From NCBI GenBank assembly GCA_028456385.1, contig JALNQF010000088.1, positions 111,270 to 175,269 of the forward strand: a stretch of DNA of 64,000 nt, given 5' to 3'. The notes below the pieces were generated by a model that saw nothing but the letters and a program-made list of their open reading frames with translations, ran no database searches and had not been told where the DNA came from. This document shows positions 61,289 to 64,000 of this stretch, one piece after another. The stretch comes from Ophiosphaerella korrae (taxonomy: Eukaryota > Ascomycota > Dothideomycetes > Pleosporales > Phaeosphaeriaceae). A program made the position numbers and the translations under genes. The stretch's first letter is position 1. Each line of letters opens with the position of its first letter.

Positions 61289-64000
61289 TGTAATAGGCCT
61301 CCTATTATCGACTATAGGTACCTATCTTAGAAGGGTTAGTAGATTGTAAGGTAATAATAAAAGTTCGTGTAGGGATTTATAATAACTATAAATAATAGAA
61401 GATATTTTACAACTGTCTTGTATTAGCGTTCTATAGTTAAAGGATTAAATTGCTAATACTATCCTAATAATACGCATTACTACTAACTATATAGTAATAA
61501 TATCTTAGTAGCTTTATTACTTTGTATTTGCTAAGATCGCGAATTTATAAATTTATTATATAATAGCTTTGTAGCTTTGTATTTACTAAGATTACAAATT
61601 TATAAATCTATTACGTATCTATATTATAGTTAGCTTCCTAATTAAACTTGTTATCTTATAGGTTGTTACCCTACTTATCTTATACTTTATTAGTAGCTAA
61701 GCGTAGACTAATTAGTTCTATCTTAGTTTTCTTTATTACTACTGTAACACTATTCCTTCTTCTACGTAGTCCTTTATTTCTCTATACTAGTACTAAGGTT
61801 ATTAATCCTATTTTTTTATTAATCTTTAGTTTTTTATTATTCTTTATACTATCTTAGTCCTATTGTAATAAACTTCTCTTTGTAGCTTGTATTATTTATA
61901 ATAGAGTTAAGATATTCTTATGTTATTGTTATACTAAATTAGGTCTTACTTATCTTATATCTTTAAAGGATAGTAAACACTATAATAAGTGTATTCTTGC
62001 TAATATCTAGTATAAGTATATTTTTTCTAGGGTTTTACTTATAGAGTGTAAGTGTTTAATTTCTATATAGTTTCCTTCTACTAAGTTATATAGGGCGAGC
62101 TATTAATAGGGCTTAAGCGTAATTATTGTTATAGCTTACTACTACTAAGGCTAAGCGTAAGTTAACTCTTTATAAGCTAGTAGAGCTTTATTTCTATATT
62201 AAGTGTTTTTAGAAGATAAAGGCTTATAATAATACTAAGTTATCTAAATAGTCTTGTACCTTAGAGGCTAAATTAGATTTAGATAATATAGTAGAGGTTG
62301 CTCTAGCTCCTATTATATTAGGTGCTCTTATTACCTCTTTGTCTAGCGATAGTATTGTTAGTTTTCTTAACTTACTACTAGGCGTTCTAGAGGGTTTTAA
62401 CTTTAGAAGTCTTCTAGTTTCTTAAAGTAATTAAGGTTATCTTCTAGTTCTTATATTTCTTCCTATAGTTATCTTTTTTTATCTATACCTATCTATTTTA
62501 CTAGATAGTAGTTCTTACTATTATAGAACTAGTATACTAGGATTTCTTTTACTTCTTATTCTTCTTATTCTCTATATATATCTACTTTGTATACTAGTAG
62601 TTTTATATTTTGTAGTACTATCTTAAGTAGTACTATATAGAAGGTTAGGTGTATCCTTATTTTATTTAGTAGCTTTAGTTTAAATATAACTAGCGTAACT
62701 TCTTTCTTAATTTTGTATAGTCTTATCTTAACGTAGTCTAGTTTTAGGCTTAGTCTCTTACTCTTAATGTTTTTCTATACTAACTATACTTTTTCTCTCT
62801 TTCTAAATTAGGGTCCCTCTTTATATTTCTTATTGTAATACTTTGCTATTTAATTATATAGGAATTCTATATCCTATCTTAGTTACTTGTATATATCTTT
62901 AAGTCTATTAGTAAGGTTTTCTCCTCTTAGAGACTAAGATATTTTTAGTCTTAGTATTCTATATACACTAGGGTTAAATCTATAGTTTGTAAAGAAGAGT
63001 AATACTTTTATTATCTTATTCTTTGCGCTGTTAAATACTAACTATACTATAGGTAGTAGTTATACCTAGTTATTCTAGTTGTAATTAAGGTAGTATCTTA
63101 GGTATTGTTCTACTATCTAATTTATACGTTCTAATTATCTATCTATCTATAGGTAGTATACTATTAACATTATATATTTAATTCCTAATTGTACTATTAT
63201 TGTTCCCTATAGTTTTAATATAAATCTTACGTCTCTATTTATTATAATCTTGTCTAGTAGTCTGTGTTAGCTAATTATAGTTCCTAGAACCTAGTATACT
63301 ATAACTTCTATTCTACTTTTCTTCTTATATAGTCTAAAATATAAGTACTTTGTAAGTTTATCTACTATTATTAGGATTCTATTATACTTAACTCTTAATA
63401 TTAAGTCTTTTAACTTAGGTAGTTTTGTAATAAAATCTATTATAATAACTCTCTATAGTTATTTTAGTACTTCTACTAGTTATAGCTTCCTGTATAGTAC
63501 GTGCCTATTATATTTATTCCTTTAGCATTCTATACAATCTTGTAGTACTTCTATTACTAGTTGTCTTACTCTTAGGATATAGTAATCTCTTAGTAGTCTA
63601 TCTAGTATTTTATTAATTCCTTAATATCTATATACTAGTAGTTTATAGAACTATTATATAAATTCTCTTTATATTCTTCTTAGAATGTACGTTCTTTTAT
63701 AGGCTTTTACGAGACTTTCTTTAATCTTAAGTTTTTTTATTTCTTTAGAAGCTTTTCTTATTTCTTCTTAAATCTATTTATCTAGCTCGCTACTCTTTCT
63801 TTTAAGTATTACAGCTATTTTAGGTATATTTAGGACTAAATATCTTTCTTTGTTCTTAATTAGAACTATACTAGTAGCGCTTACTTCTTCTTATAAGTCT
63901 AGTCTTCTACTAAGAGTATCTATAAATTAGTTGTCTTTCCCTTTTATATATATTATTTCTATATTAAATATTAATAGAAACTCCTACTATCTTATATAGC
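61289..64000 (-). mobile_element. Family 1 copy D, minus strand, runs off the right edge
   Basis: A second inverted family-1 copy, inserted in C. Its LTR runs 61289-61749 (461 bp), keeping TGTAAT...TGTAACA ends, and the internal region reads chromodomain near 62,390-62,600 and integrase at about 62,680-63,690, reaching RNase H at the window edge. Internal sequence is close to that of C, but the LTR has a different middle containing a 54-bp tandem repeat at 61510-61617. No frame is open. Confidence 0.78.
61510..61617. repeat. Two-copy 54-bp tandem repeat in the LTR of D
   Basis: Units start AGCTTT at 61510 and 61564 and share the landmarks TTTGTATTT.CTAAGAT and AATTTATAAAT.TATTA. The corresponding part of the LTRs of A, B and C lacks it and has TAATCTATT-type palindromes instead. 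Confidence 0.7.

Noticed and set aside
61648..61857. 69-codon plus-strand frame rich in Leu and Phe
   Set aside because: It spans the end of the D LTR and adjacent internal sequence; hydrophobicity results from T-rich RIP sequence, not from a membrane protein.
40575..64000. Effector or other host genes hidden in the AT-rich block
   Set aside because: All of the block aligns with one or other retroelement copy or the pogo remnant; no stretch remains with an open frame and unmutated codon use.

Overview
The window is nuclear DNA of a filamentous ascomycete, most likely a pleosporalean Dothideomycete (lineage inferred from protein style and genome layout; not proven). Genes carry short introns of about 45-190 bp with GTAAGT-like donors. 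The protein families are fungal: Zn2Cys6 regulators, a G-E fused molybdenum cofactor enzyme, and a sulfite reductase beta subunit with a built-in flavodoxin domain. The right-hand third is an AT-rich block of retrotransposons wrecked by repeat-induced point mutation (RIP).

Positions 1-39,655 are a gene-rich segment with 16 supported genes. In order: a NirA-like Zn2Cys6 regulator cut by the left edge (-), a SNF2/RING-type ATPase (-), a vacuolar Ca2+/H+ exchanger (-), a Pmp3-like membrane peptide with a long tail (-), mitochondrial 3-hydroxyisobutyrate dehydrogenase (-), RNA polymerase III subunit Rpc37/RPC5 (-), DDB1 (+), a Pro/Tyr/Lys-rich unknown (-), a TMEM42/EamA-like membrane protein (-), TFIIA small subunit (-), V-ATPase subunit c'' (+), the gephyrin-like Mo-insertase CnxE (+), a SET-domain protein with an apparent signal peptide (+), a Cys-rich single-pass surface protein (+), a second Zn2Cys6 regulator (-), FAD synthase (-) and sulfite reductase beta subunit (+). 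Almost all needed exon joining; exon limits are given per gene. Three close divergent pairs share short promoters: RPC5/DDB1, TFIIA/VMA16 and FAD1/MET5. There is a loose theme of nitrogen and sulfur assimilation (NirA-like factor, molybdenum cofactor, FAD, sulfite reductase), but the genes are dispersed and I do not claim a cluster.

Positions 39,656-64,000 hold no gene that I can support. A GC-containing end of a pogo/Fot1-type DDE transposon remnant sits next to MET5. It is followed by layered Ty3/Gypsy chromovirus copies in which CpA/TpG has largely become TpA. Four copies belong to one family: B (56,365-57,383, fragment), A (40,575-56,362), C (57,384-61,288, minus) and D (61,289-end, minus). 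One copy of a second family, N (46,761-55,507), is inserted inside A. The order of insertion can be read from target-site duplications and from an empty site preserved in C and D. Gag zinc knuckles, reverse transcriptase, RNase H, integrase and chromodomain remain recognisable, but every frame is full of TAG/TAA codons.

No wholly new biological system is evident. The items most worth a second look are the signal-peptide-bearing SET protein, the His-rich linker in CnxE, the palindrome plus CACGTG site between FAD1 and MET5, a probable GC-AG intron in MET5, a 20-bp minisatellite upstream of the SNF2 gene, and the datable nested retrotransposon stack with a palindromic array in its LTRs.
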